Origin: Firmicutes bacterium UBA6806
GTDB taxonomy: Bacteria > Bacillota > Clostridia > Peptostreptococcales > Acidaminobacteraceae
Assembly (NCBI GenBank): GCA_002452745.1
Contig: DKFC01000030.1
Span: forward strand, 1 to 64,000
Direction: 5' to 3'
Length of the DNA: 64,000 nt
Under the pieces are notes generated by a model. The model ran no database searches. It was not told the origin of the DNA and was given only the letters and a program-made list of their open reading frames with translations. The translations under genes were made by a program, and so were the position numbers. Positions 53,946-62,431 of this stretch are shown here, in pieces; within the stretch, counting starts at the first letter, position 1, and each line of letters begins with the position of its first letter.

Positions 53946-54351
53946 TATCAGTCTCCGGTAATTCGTCATATTTGGCTGAATTCTCCAGTTCGAAGTCCCA
54001 ATTGGCGCGATGCGCATAGAATATATGTCCATTGGGTTTAATCTCCACTGACGTGTCTAAACTTCCAGCTGGAACGGCTAAAAGCACTCCATCCATCTGT
54101 ATTGTAGGTACTGCTGACCCACAGTGCTGACAAAATCCTTTGACATGCCCTGAGTTCAAATGATTGTAGATTTTTACTTCATTCTCTCCAGTCACCCATT
54201 GGAGTGATGCCGTGGTCGAAAAAAGTGTGGCTGCATGTGCCGATCCACTGTCTTTTCGACATCTACTGCAATGACAGAGAAAAAATTGTTCAAATTCGCC
54301 CTCTATTTCAAATTGAATTGTCCCACAAAGACAACTGCCTTTATAGTTCAT
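53935..54351 (-). CDS. GFA-family (glutathione-dependent formaldehyde-activating-like) protein
   Basis: 138 residues. Cys motifs CLCG, CHCSRC and CQHCG are the zinc-binding set of the Mss4-like GFA fold. The founding member speeds hemimercaptal formation from formaldehyde and glutathione, but many family members have other or unknown roles; glutathione is not expected in most Clostridia. Coupled to an FMN reductase by an 11-base overlap. Confidence 0.88.
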   Translation of the reverse strand: MNYKGSCLCGTIQFEIEGEFEQFFLCHCSRCRKDSGSAHAATLFSTTASLQWVTGENEVKIYNHLNSGHVKGFCQHCGSAVPTIQMDGVLLAVPAGSLDTSVEIKPNGHIFYAHRANWDFELENSAKYDELPETDNER

Positions 54352-54617
54352 ACGTCCCCCTTTTATTCTAATCTGGTCTATTTCAACCTATCCACTAACT
54401 TTCTGTCTTTCCTTTAAACCTATTATCGCTTGAATTTATTGTCTATTATTAGAATACCATATTAATATAGCGGAGAACACACTGTGTCACTGATTTTTAG
54501 TTATCTTGTAATCAAACAGTCATATAGATAAAAAAAGTTTTATTCCAGCCGTGGCTTATCAAGTAGAACTGAGGCGATTAAAGAAGAAAAATCGTCTAGA
54601 AGAATAAGCACTTCTAA
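54352..54617. other. Intergenic region upstream of the GFA gene
   Basis: About 265 bases of AT-rich sequence between the GFA start and the LUD terminator. A short plus-strand frame (about 54550-54605) contains basic, heptad-like residues but has no start signal. I see no RNA gene, ORF or repeat I would defend. Confidence 0.45.
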
Positions 54618-54660
54618 AATTAAAAGAGCTGATCTCTTTGAGTAATCAGCTCTTTTAATT
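54618..54660 (-). terminator. Long terminator after the LUD gene
   Basis: AATTAAAAGAGCTGAT (54618-54633) pairs perfectly over 16 bp with ATCAGCTCTTTTAATT (54645-54660). Usable in both directions; it ends the FRG-hydrolase-LUD transcript. Confidence 0.88.
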
Positions 54661-54682
54661 ATTCGATAGCGTTTGCTAAAGG

Positions 54683-55306
54683 CTAGAATCCAATTGATTC
54701 AGATAAGACCAAAATTTTCATTCTGCCACTTTGGTTTTGCCCTCGGATGACCGAAATCAAATTACATACTCTGACCGTTTGATTACACAAATCACATGGT
54801 TTTCCAAGGCTACATGGAGAGGCGATTTGAGCCCTTCTTGCATTTTGGGGCGTAGCAACTTTAAGCGCCCTCACAATTGCTTCTTTTTCATTTTTGACAA
54901 TCTTATTTTCTCCAATCACGATTAGGACTCTATCTGGACCGTAATTCAGCGCTGCCACACGATTGCCACTGTGATCTACGTTGACAATTGTACCTTGCTC
55001 CGAAATTGAATTACTGCTTGAGAGGTAACACTCGGAGAGGAGCGCTTTTTTCTTTAGCTTTTTGATCTCTTCTAATGACTTTCCAAGCGTTTTATCATAA
55101 ACCGTCTTTCCCATTTCTATTGCTATTTCAGTGATGCCCAGTTCTTTAAGCGTCTGTGAGTTTCCAATTCCCACCGTATTGACTTTCATCAATTCTTCTC
55201 TGATGCTTGAAATCAGCGTTTCCCTAGAATCAAAAAATTCTAATTCAATATTTCTTTCCATGTATACTTTTGATATTCTATCGCGTTTTTCCAATCTATT
55301 CATCAT
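54683..55306 (-). CDS. LUD-domain protein (LutC/YkgG-related, DUF162)
   Basis: 207 residues. The region VGIGNSQTLKELGI and the Cys/Gly-rich end (ASPCSLGKPCDLCNQTVRVC) are typical of LUD-domain proteins related to lactate utilisation LutC. Free-standing LUD proteins in Clostridia are of unknown function. The C-terminal Cys set (four Cys) could bind metal. Last gene before a strong terminator; starts 6 bases after the small membrane protein gene ends. Confidence 0.85.
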   Translation of the reverse strand: MMNRLEKRDRISKVYMERNIELEFFDSRETLISSIREELMKVNTVGIGNSQTLKELGITEIAIEMGKTVYDKTLGKSLEEIKKLKKKALLSECYLSSSNSISEQGTIVNVDHSGNRVAALNYGPDRVLIVIGENKIVKNEKEAIVRALKVATPQNARRAQIASPCSLGKPCDLCNQTVRVCNLISVIRGQNQSGRMKILVLSESIGF

Positions 55307-55312
55307 TACACC

Positions 55313-55588
55313 TCATTCCCATGAGTCATTGTCGGTTCTATGGACTTTGGCGATGAGCCAATAGACTGCATAGGATGCAATTCCATATATTAATCCTAAA
55401 ACGGACATAGTCACCAACACAATCGGCAATATGATGGCAAGACCTGCTACACCAGTTATCTCATGTTCTCCTATGGATACCCCTATGTCATTCGTGGCAA
55501 CAAAAAGTCCAACTATAAAAAAATCAAAAACCAAGCCGATAATCAATCCACCTCTAATCCGATACTTAACATATGATTTAAAATCCAT
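55313..55588 (-). CDS. Small membrane protein, unknown function
   Basis: 91 residues from the chosen start, with two or three hydrophobic segments (about 15-35, 45-65 and 70-85) and polar ends. The longer frame overlaps the upstream gene, but GGGGGA precedes the ATG at 55588, which begins one base after the upstream stop. No family recognised. It lies between the hydrolase-GNAT gene and the LUD gene. Confidence 0.68.
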   Translation of the reverse strand: MDFKSYVKYRIRGGLIIGLVFDFFIVGLFVATNDIGVSIGEHEITGVAGLAIILPIVLVTMSVLGLIYGIASYAVYWLIAKVHRTDNDSWE

Positions 55589-55589
55589 T

Positions 55590-56774
55590 TCACATTCCCC
55601 CGCCAGTTGTCCTTTTGAGATAAACTCTAGAAGATTCTCCCCAAGGATGATAGCCATCTCCTATATAGTCAAATCCAGCTTTTTCATAATAACCTATATG
55701 GTCTGTACAAAGATGTACAGTTTCATACCCAAGTTTTGCCGCTTCCTTCACTATCATCTGAACGAGTTTCAGTCCCAACCGTTTTCCCCTGCGGGCTGGC
55801 TCTACATAGACAGCACATATCCAGGGACATAAATCCATGCGGCTTATAAAGTCATTGGTAATAAGCCCCGCGCAAGCAACAATCTCATTTTGACTTTTAA
55901 GTAAATACCACTGTGGCAGTGGAGATTCTGCATTTATACAGTGTTCCATGCAGTTCTCATAGAGTTTTAAAGTGTCTTCAGTTGCCCATTTCGACTGAAT
56001 ATAGGCAAGCATCTCGGGTAGCACTTCTGGTGTCTTGCGTAGCGATACAAGCTCCATATTCTCAACCACATCCCAAAGCCAGTTTTCAACTGTCTTTAGC
56101 TGCGACTCAGTGTGGTAAAAGTGCTCACCTGTTTCATCTATCACAAGCGCCGCCAAATGCGTTTTTGCAAAAATTTTAATATCATGACAAGGAGAAATCT
56201 CATCATTTAAACTGTGAAGAATAGATACAGACTCTCCCCAATTCAACAAAACAGGATTTTCCCTGACGAAGGTGTAATAATCCCAGTCAAGAACTTCTCC
56301 AATTGGCAGTTCGACCCGTCTCTCTCTCTTCAATTTTTCTTCTGAAACACCAAAGCCTGCCATCATGCCAGAAATAAGCTTTTCCATGTCTACCACAGGT
56401 GACAAAAACCAAGCTGAATGTATCGACTTCCCTCCATAAGCAAGCAAGCTAAAATAAGCGCCTAAGCTACAAGCAAATAAACTGATTTCATTAGCTGTTT
56501 TTTCCGCATATGCATAGACCGCCAATAAATCACTGATGCAATTTTGAGGTGTCAGTTCATAATCGGCCTCATGACGGTCTCCGTGGTTTGGAAGATCAAA
56601 AGTCAACATCTGATAGCCACATTGGACTGCAACCTTCGAAACCAAGTTCATGATATCGTCTGCTTTATGAGATAGATTCCCATGAACACCAATTACCATT
56701 TTATCACTTAACTCTCCCCAGAGAATCGCAGGAATTTTATGTGTTCCATTTAGAATTTCTATTGATTGTCGCAT
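55590..56774 (-). CDS. Alpha/beta hydrolase fused to GNAT acetyltransferase
   Basis: 394 residues. The N-terminal about 240 form an alpha/beta hydrolase: VIGVHGNLSHKADD (oxyanion strand), the nucleophile elbow FACSLGAYFSL (a CSLG variant of GxSxG), and a late GEHFYHTESQ that may provide the His. From about 265 to the end is a GNAT domain with CAVYVEPARRGKRLGLKLV (acetyl-CoA loop) and KAGFDYIGDGYHPW. Fusion of these two enzymes in one chain is unusual. Reaction unknown. Second gene of a unit after the FRG gene (36-base gap). Confidence 0.85.
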   Translation of the reverse strand: MRQSIEILNGTHKIPAILWGELSDKMVIGVHGNLSHKADDIMNLVSKVAVQCGYQMLTFDLPNHGDRHEADYELTPQNCISDLLAVYAYAEKTANEISLFACSLGAYFSLLAYGGKSIHSAWFLSPVVDMEKLISGMMAGFGVSEEKLKRERRVELPIGEVLDWDYYTFVRENPVLLNWGESVSILHSLNDEISPCHDIKIFAKTHLAALVIDETGEHFYHTESQLKTVENWLWDVVENMELVSLRKTPEVLPEMLAYIQSKWATEDTLKLYENCMEHCINAESPLPQWYLLKSQNEIVACAGLITNDFISRMDLCPWICAVYVEPARRGKRLGLKLVQMIVKEAAKLGYETVHLCTDHIGYYEKAGFDYIGDGYHPWGESSRVYLKRTTGGGM

Positions 56775-56810
56775 TATTTTCTCCTATCTTGTTCTTGATT
56801 TTATGCCTCA

Positions 56811-57884
56811 TCATGTGGAAAGCCTCATCATGATATTTATCCCAAGTTCACCATAAAGGGATTTCAACTGTTCCATAAATTTGTCGAGTTCTTCTCCGCC
56901 TATGGATTCAGCCTCATATACTAGCCTATTTCTAAACTTTCGAATCTCATCAAACTTTGATAAATATGCGCGAAAGACCAAGCTCTCTTCAGCGTGTTTT
57001 CGATATGCTCGATTGATTGAAACATAGCCGTCCACTACGGCGATTTCCCTGACATAGGCTTCAAGGCGATTCCATAGCGCCAAAAAATCACCTGTCTTGT
57101 CTTTATGAAAACCCCTTCTCCTAAGGTCAATTACCTCATCTCTTATATGGCCGAATTCATCCTCCACTGGGTAGATGAACTCAGAGCTCAAAGGAGAAAA
57201 ATCCCGTCCCCAGAAATGCTTATTATTTATAATCCTATATTTTGCAACTAGGCGATTGGTGGCATCCAGTTCTCTCTTTCGGTCATAGTCAATGGTTATA
57301 TCTGGCGTCCCCATAACATACCCCTCTTGATAAAAGGGTCGCTTTGCCGCCGGAGGTGAAATACTTAAAAGCCTAACTAGAAGGATATCTTCCTCCGAAT
57401 TATACGTAATCCTATTGGTCAAATACGGCAATGCCAAAACATATATGTATCCATACTCGTTTTCTTCCGCTAAAGCGAACGTACAGGCAACTCTTAGCGA
57501 ATGCGTTATATCCAGTAAAGGCGTATCACAGATTTCATAATGTTGGAGAACACCCCACAGAATTTGCCTCTTCTTACGCATTTCTGAGATGCCTTTCAAA
57601 CTGTATTTTTTAGAAACGTCAATCAACGCATGGGCAGATGCATCCAGAAGTCTAAATCTCTCTTTCAACAGTTCCTTGGAGAGCATTCCCCTGTAAATTG
57701 ACGGGTATAGAGTACTCCTTCCTTCACTTGTTGTGTAATCCCGAGTTTGTCCTCTAAAATAGAGAATATGCCTTGGGTAATCATATGACAAATCCGCGAT
57801 TTTTTCGAGTAATTCTGTGTAAGAGTGTATTGTCAATCCGCTGTCTTTTGCAACTTTATCATAGAATCCGTCAACTGCCTTCAT
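56811..57884 (-). CDS. FRG-domain protein with HEPN-like C-terminus
   Basis: 357 residues. The FRG domain is named for the Phe-Arg-Gly seen here at 43-45 in ILYFRGQTRDY, followed by STLYPSIYRG and LDITHSLRVACTFALAEE. The C-terminal about 100 residues are helical, with LWNRLEAYVREIA and, near residue 318, RNRLVYE. HEPN RNases carry RNxxxH; here the last position is Tyr, so the site is imperfect. FRG proteins are little studied but often lie in defence or mobile contexts. Firm for FRG, weak for HEPN. Confidence 0.72.
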   Translation of the reverse strand: MKAVDGFYDKVAKDSGLTIHSYTELLEKIADLSYDYPRHILYFRGQTRDYTTSEGRSTLYPSIYRGMLSKELLKERFRLLDASAHALIDVSKKYSLKGISEMRKKRQILWGVLQHYEICDTPLLDITHSLRVACTFALAEENEYGYIYVLALPYLTNRITYNSEEDILLVRLLSISPPAAKRPFYQEGYVMGTPDITIDYDRKRELDATNRLVAKYRIINNKHFWGRDFSPLSSEFIYPVEDEFGHIRDEVIDLRRRGFHKDKTGDFLALWNRLEAYVREIAVVDGYVSINRAYRKHAEESLVFRAYLSKFDEIRKFRNRLVYEAESIGGEELDKFMEQLKSLYGELGINIMMRLST

Positions 57885-57954
57885 ATAGTTTCACACCCTT
57901 TCCAGATTTTTGACATCATTCTGAATTTGTTTTTTAAATTAACTTTCACCAATT

Positions 57955-58476
57955 TCAGCGCCAAAGCCTTCTTCGATTTAAATCCAAATCATTAGAAGTC
58001 GCATGTATCATCAGTTCTTCCAGCGCAGATGCACACCCCATGAAGCAAAGCATGTATTGATAAAACCCTGAAAGTGAAGATTCCATGAAAAAAAAGAATA
58101 TAAAGAGAGCAAGCCCTGTCATTTTATTACCCAGCGTATGCATCATTGCCACTTGTCCGAATTTTAACTTGCATAGAACTGCTGATATGCCCCTTATGGC
58201 AACAATGAAGATTATCAGGGCTGGCACGTGTTCTTGAAAAGTGACAAATGGCAGAATCTTATAGAGCGCCACCATGCAAAAAACTAAATCTGCCAACGAA
58301 TCCAATCTAGCACCTACAGTAGATGTTGTATTTGTTGCACGTGCTATTGCGCCATCTAGCATATCGCTGATACCAGTGGCTAGATAAAGCCCTTTAAACA
58401 GAACACTTAGAGGGTTTAAACCAATCAGGGCTATAGAGATTAATATACGAATAAAAGTCACCAGATTAGCTGTCAC
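57955..58476 (-). CDS. CDP-alcohol phosphatidyltransferase
   Basis: 173-residue integral membrane enzyme. The family motif DGxxARx8GxxxDxxxD is complete: DGAIARATNTTSTVGARLDS followed by LAD. It joins an alcohol head group to a CDP-diacylglycerol-type donor (PgsA-, PssA- or CLS-like). The head group is not readable. Several membrane segments follow. Translated from GTG after GGGGGAG. Upstream of the FRG gene, 70 bases apart. Confidence 0.9.
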   Translation of the reverse strand: MTANLVTFIRILISIALIGLNPLSVLFKGLYLATGISDMLDGAIARATNTTSTVGARLDSLADLVFCMVALYKILPFVTFQEHVPALIIFIVAIRGISAVLCKLKFGQVAMMHTLGNKMTGLALFIFFFFMESSLSGFYQYMLCFMGCASALEELMIHATSNDLDLNRRRLWR

Positions 58477-58576
58477 GCTCTCCCCCTTTACTCAACTTGC
58501 TTTGATGTAACCACTTCAAGCACTTCAAATGGTGATTGAGTTGCATCAGGCAGTTCCATTTCTACTTTAAAGAGAT

Positions 58577-58921
58577 TCACTCATACAAAAACCAAACACG
58601 CTTGATCTTTGTTCCTTCAACTTTATAAACAGCTACAGCCTTGACAATTTCACCCGACTTGATGCCACTTACGTGCTCATGGTCTATAACTTTATCGCCA
58701 ATGACAATTCGATTCACAAGCTCAGCTTTTACTTTTTGAATTTCAAACCGCTCTCGATATTTCTCTCTCAGTGCATCTAAACCTTTTAACACCAAGACGT
58801 TATCCTCTAAATTCAATATTTCAACGTCACCATGATATGTGGAAATAAAGGCTTCTAGGTTATTTTCGTTGTAGTAATCCAACTGTCTTTGAACAATTTC
58901 TTCTGGGGTATTCATATCCAT
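58577..58921 (-). CDS. SnoaL/NTF2-like protein
   Basis: 114 residues with the cone-shaped NTF2-like fold typical of SnoaL-type proteins (VQRQLDYYNENNLEAFISTYHGDVEI at the start, AVYKVEGTKIKRVWFLYE at the end). Related small proteins are steroid isomerases, polyketide cyclases or carriers, so the activity is not set. AGGAGG precedes the ATG. Confidence 0.85.
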   Translation of the reverse strand: MDMNTPEEIVQRQLDYYNENNLEAFISTYHGDVEILNLEDNVLVLKGLDALREKYRERFEIQKVKAELVNRIVIGDKVIDHEHVSGIKSGEIVKAVAVYKVEGTKIKRVWFLYE

Positions 58922-58968
58922 TACACCTCCTAATTTAATGAGAATTGGCTACCTAGGGAACTCTATAT

Positions 58969-59172
58969 CTAATTAAAGGGAATTATATTCAACATTCCAA
59001 GTAAGCCAATCACCACAGCCACCATACCAATTATATAATAGACAACTGAAGTGGCCTTGTCTCCAATCAGATTTCTCAAACGCCTTGCCTTTCTATTTTC
59101 CCAATAAAAAGATGGTTTAAAAAATGTCCCATATAAAGCAAAGACACCAACCAGTACTAATACGATACCCAT
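58969..59172 (-). CDS. Imm17-like small membrane protein
   Basis: 67 residues from the chosen start, with two hydrophobic segments (about 1-18 and 44-64) around a basic stretch, FYWENRKARRLRNLIGDKATSVVYYIIG, which resembles the Imm17 family of predicted immunity proteins. No polymorphic-toxin gene lies next to it. The longest frame begins 36 bases earlier; AGGAGG stands just before the ATG at 59172. Confidence 0.65.
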   Translation of the reverse strand: MGIVLVLVGVFALYGTFFKPSFYWENRKARRLRNLIGDKATSVVYYIIGMVAVVIGLLGMLNIIPFN

Positions 59173-59476
59173 TTCGCCTCCTAAATTCTTAATTGCCTTG
59201 TTCATCAAAACGCTTGTATTTCACATAGCGTTTAATCTCTACCTCATTGTACTCTCTAAACAACGTGCATTCTATTTCATCCTCTATTTTCAAGTTGATA
59301 CGATATATCATTTAATGCATTAATCTCTTCTATACACTCAATCTCATATAATTTATATAGTAGCTAGAACCCATCAAGGGTTATTCCTACGTTCACCAAT
59401 TCTCATAGGTATTATTATTCCATAATTCTGAACAGAAATCCATAAAATATTCCATGAACTGGTTCCTTTATAAACG
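59173..59476. other. Intergenic region upstream of the Imm17-like gene
   Basis: About 300 bases, AT-rich, between the Imm17-like start and the terminator of the repeat lipoprotein. A short AACCC/GGGTT stem is present. No gene, RNA or repeat was recognised. Confidence 0.45.
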
Positions 59477-59506
59477 AAAAGCCGCAGCATATACCTGCTG
59501 CGGCCT
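59477..59506 (-). terminator. Terminator after the tandem-repeat lipoprotein gene
   Basis: GCCGCAGCA (59481-59489) pairs perfectly with TGCTGCGGC (59496-59504); As at 59477-59480 and Ts beyond give weak tracts in both directions. Confidence 0.8.
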
Positions 59507-59548
59507 TTAAATTTCATCAATTAGAATTAGATTCTACTGATATAATAC

Positions 59549-60544
59549 TTATTCAGCTTTACCAATTTCCATGTTTCCGTTTACAGTTGCATCTTCAGCA
59601 ATTGCAGCAGAATCCATGTATTCTTGAGTTGCATAGTAGATATTTCCTTCTACTGTAGCTTTAGTGACTTGGAAACCATTTGCTTCCACATAGATATCAC
59701 CAACAAATGTTCCACCTTGGAACTTGAAGTTTTCGCTTTTTACGATCATTTTAGGAGCAGTGATTGTAAAAGAAGCAGTGATATTGTGATCAGCGTCTTG
59801 TGTGTAAGGTGCTAATTTTCTAGCTACTTTTTCTTTGTTGATGAATTCGCCTTCAACAACTAAATCTTCTGTTAAAGTGATATCATTTAAAGTTGCTGCA
59901 ATCCAAGTACCATTAGCACTCATTGCATTTACAAGAGCAGCACCGTCTGTAACAACAGAAGCAGTTGTAACAGCATCAGTTGCTTCGCCAGCACTTACTT
60001 GTGCATTTGCGATATTGCTATCTTCTGAGAAGATTGCTGAATCTCTGTACTCTTGAGTAGCAAAGTAGATTGTTCCATCTATAGTTGCTTTAGATACTTC
60101 AAAACCATTTGCTTCTACATAGATATCACCAACAAATGTTCCACCTTGGAACTTGAAGTTTTCGCTTTTTACAATCATTTTAGGAGCAGTGATTGTAAAT
60201 GACTCAGTGATATTGTGGTCAGCATCTTGTGTGTAAGGTGCTAATTTTCTAGCCACTTTTTCTTTGTTGATGAATTCGCCTTCAACAACTAAATCTTCTG
60301 TTAAAGTGATGTCGTTTAAAGTTGCTGCAATCCAAGTACCATTAGCGCTAAGAGCGTTTACAAGTGCATCAGCGTCTGTAACGACTGAAGCTGTTGTAAC
60401 GGCATCAGTTGCTTCGCCTTCAGTTGCTTCAACAGGTGTTGTTTCTGGAGTTGTTTCAGCAGGTGCTTCTTCTTTTTTAGCACAGCCTGCAAACATGGAT
60501 ACCAATAGTGTCAATACAACTACTAATCCAATATACTTTTTCAT
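59549..60544 (-). CDS. Lipoprotein made of two near-identical 143-residue repeats
   Basis: 331 residues. Signal peptide with lipobox (VSMFAGC, Cys21), a Thr/Glu/Pro linker, then two tandem copies: residues 43-185 and 186-328. Corresponding residues are almost identical, differing at only a few positions (for example TES against TAS). Each ends in a GGTFVGDIYVEANGF stretch that suggests a beta-solenoid (right-handed beta-helix-like) fold. I do not recognise a family. It should be anchored outside the membrane by Lgt. Strong start signal and a strong leader promoter. Confidence 0.85.
   Translation of the reverse strand: MKKYIGLVVVLTLLVSMFAGCAKKEEAPAETTPETTPVEATEGEATDAVTTASVVTDADALVNALSANGTWIAATLNDITLTEDLVVEGEFINKEKVARKLAPYTQDADHNITESFTITAPKMIVKSENFKFQGGTFVGDIYVEANGFEVSKATIDGTIYFATQEYRDSAIFSEDSNIANAQVSAGEATDAVTTASVVTDGAALVNAMSANGTWIAATLNDITLTEDLVVEGEFINKEKVARKLAPYTQDADHNITASFTITAPKMIVKSENFKFQGGTFVGDIYVEANGFQVTKATVEGNIYYATQEYMDSAAIAEDATVNGNMEIGKAE
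59561..60418 (-). repeat. Intragenic direct repeat, 2 x 429 bases
   Basis: The two halves (60418-59990 and 59989-59561) are direct repeats with a period of exactly 429 bases (143 codons), still highly similar at nucleotide level, for example GTTGATGAATTCGCC at 60266 and again at 59837. Confidence 0.92.
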
Positions 60545-60572
60545 TTTAATTACCCCTTATCTTTCTAAATTC

Positions 60573-60612
60573 TTATGTTAAATAAATAACATAACACAGA
60601 CGTTATTATACC
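60573..60612 (-). promoter_or_regulatory. Extended -10 promoter and leader hairpin of the repeat lipoprotein
   Basis: On the minus strand an extended -10 element, TGGTATAAT (-10 at 60604-60609), without a good -35. The leader that follows can form a hairpin from TTATGTTA (60573-60580) and TAACATAA (60587-60594). Confidence 0.5.
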
Positions 60613-60748
60613 ACAATCCCGACTGCTTTTCTAGGTATTTTTAGATGGACTCTTAAAACATTACAAAAATACACAATTTACCATTTGCCGAATTCTCTGT
60701 GATTTTAACGTATTAACAGAAATCCATCTGGCAGTTTGGAAATACAAG

Positions 60749-61957
60749 CTAATCTATTTTGTAGAAACGGCGTTTTCCAATTTTTAGTATATTGCCGCAC
60801 TTAAGCTCCTGATGCTCATTTAGAACTTTAACGTCATCTATCCTAACACCCCCTTGCTTAATTAATCTCCTGATTTCTGACCGGCTTGCATATAAATTTA
60901 GATTTTCTATAACCTCTATCAGTTCAGTGCCAACTTTTACGGAAATAGTTTCGATAGTTTCTGGTATTTCTCTCTTGCTGAAAACCTTTACGAAGCTAGT
61001 CTCTGCCTCATTCGCCAGTGCTTCTCCATGATATAGCCTAACAAGTTCTCTTGCCAAGCGCATTTTGGCATCTTTGGGATTGAGCTTCCCAGATTTTAGT
61101 TCATCCTCCAAAGCCACCAGTGTCTCTGGCATAATATCAGTTGTCAATTTGAAGTAACGAATAATCATTTCATCTGGTATTGACATAGCCTTCCCATAGA
61201 TTTCATGTGGCGATTCTTCTATGCCAATGTAATTGCCCAGACTTTTACTCATCTTTTCTACCCCATCTGTTCCCTCAAGCAAGGGCATGAACAAAGCCAC
61301 TTGCTTCTGTTCTCCCATAGATTCTTGAAGGGTTCTGCCCATGAGAATATTAAAGGTCTGATCTGTCCCACCCATCTCGATGTCTGCCTTGATGGCCACA
61401 GAATCATATGCCTGCATAATCGGATAAAAAAACTCATGCAGTCCAATTGGAAGTTCCTGTTTATATCGGTTCTTAAAATCGTCCCTTTCCAGTAATCTAG
61501 CCATGGTGAACCTTGATGCCAACTTAATAACATCTTCAAAATTCAATTTTGATAACCATTCGCTGTTGAACTTCACCTCTGTCAAATCCGGATCTAATAT
61601 TTTAAAAATCTGTTCCTCATACGTTTTCGCATGTCTAATTACGTCCTCAGTTGAAAGGGCAGGTCTTGTCTTAGACCTCCCTGTCGGATCTCCAATCCGC
61701 CCAGTAAAATCCCCGATAATAATAACCGCTTTGTGTCCAAACTCTTGAAAGTGTTTTAACTTTCTAAGGACAACCGCATGTCCTAAGTGAATATCCGGAG
61801 CTGTTGGGTCCAGCCCTAATTTTACAGTCAACTGCCTCCCAGTTGCCAATAAAGCCATCAATTGGTCTTCCTGTACAATTTCAGCTGTTCCCATTTTTAT
61901 TCTGCCAAAGGCCTGAACGCCTTCTTGATTTATATCTCTATTTATGTTTTGATTCAC
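60749..61957 (-). CDS. tyrS: Tyrosyl-tRNA synthetase
   Basis: 402 residues. Class I motifs DPTAPDIHLGH (HIGH) and EKMSKS are present, with a C-terminal S4-like domain (ASRSEIRRLIKQGGVRIDD). The sequence is of the TyrZ/TyrS2-like bacterial type. Translation starts at a GTG (61957); an internal ATG lies 63 bases downstream, but the N-terminal QAFGRIKMGTAEIV block matches the family's usual start. Expression should be controlled by the upstream T-box. Confidence 0.96.
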   Translation of the reverse strand: MNQNINRDINQEGVQAFGRIKMGTAEIVQEDQLMALLATGRQLTVKLGLDPTAPDIHLGHAVVLRKLKHFQEFGHKAVIIIGDFTGRIGDPTGRSKTRPALSTEDVIRHAKTYEEQIFKILDPDLTEVKFNSEWLSKLNFEDVIKLASRFTMARLLERDDFKNRYKQELPIGLHEFFYPIMQAYDSVAIKADIEMGGTDQTFNILMGRTLQESMGEQKQVALFMPLLEGTDGVEKMSKSLGNYIGIEESPHEIYGKAMSIPDEMIIRYFKLTTDIMPETLVALEDELKSGKLNPKDAKMRLARELVRLYHGEALANEAETSFVKVFSKREIPETIETISVKVGTELIEVIENLNLYASRSEIRRLIKQGGVRIDDVKVLNEHQELKCGNILKIGKRRFYKID

Positions 61958-62101
61958 CTCTTTACCACCTTTCGTCTATCAAGTGTTTTGCCTATTTTTA
62001 CATTACCTTTTCTATTTCTCTCCATGTTTTCTTCCTTCCTATTCAATAGGTTACTTTGATTGTGTCAACATGAAACTTCAATTGTAATCGAACAAAAATA
62101 T

Positions 62102-62390
62102 AAAAAACCCCCACCTCCTAGATCACATCTAGGAGACGAGAGTTTATAATCCCGTGGTACCACTCCGGTTTATGCACCTCTCACGAGCTACACCTTATCA
62201 ACTACGGCAATTGCGATAGTCTAATGCTATAACGGGCATTCCCGGCCTCGGTTACTTATTGATTCACCTAGCGACTCCGAGGGGTATTCAACAATCATCA
62301 GTTGCCTTTTCTCACCTGCCAAAAGCTCTCTTAAAACCGCTTGAAAGTTTACTCTTCCTCTTCACTGTCTTAAAGATATTCTAGCAAGTT
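62102..62390 (-). promoter_or_regulatory. T-box riboswitch (Tyr) of tyrS
   Basis: The minus-strand leader contains the T-box sequence GGAGTGGTACCACGGG (about 62151-62166), a terminator stem CTCCTAGA/TCTAGGAG (62115-62122 and 62128-62135) followed by six Ts (62102-62107), and, 5' of these, a stem I region with the specifier loop GAATACCCC; the specifier codon UAC (62284-62286) reads Tyr. Uncharged tRNA-Tyr would favour the antiterminator and so induce tyrS. Confidence 0.93.
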
Positions 62391-62431
62391 TAAATTTTTT
62401 GTCAATGAATTTGCGAAAAATGTAAATTTCT

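Noticed and set aside
53945..54032. Longer N-terminus for the FMN reductase
   Set aside because: The extension lies inside the GFA gene, and a good Shine-Dalgarno stands before the ATG at 53945.
54550..54605. Plus-strand remnant of an IS3-type OrfA (heptad-like basic residues)
   Set aside because: Only about 17 codons, no start, no inverted repeats, and no other transposase fragments; chance is more likely.
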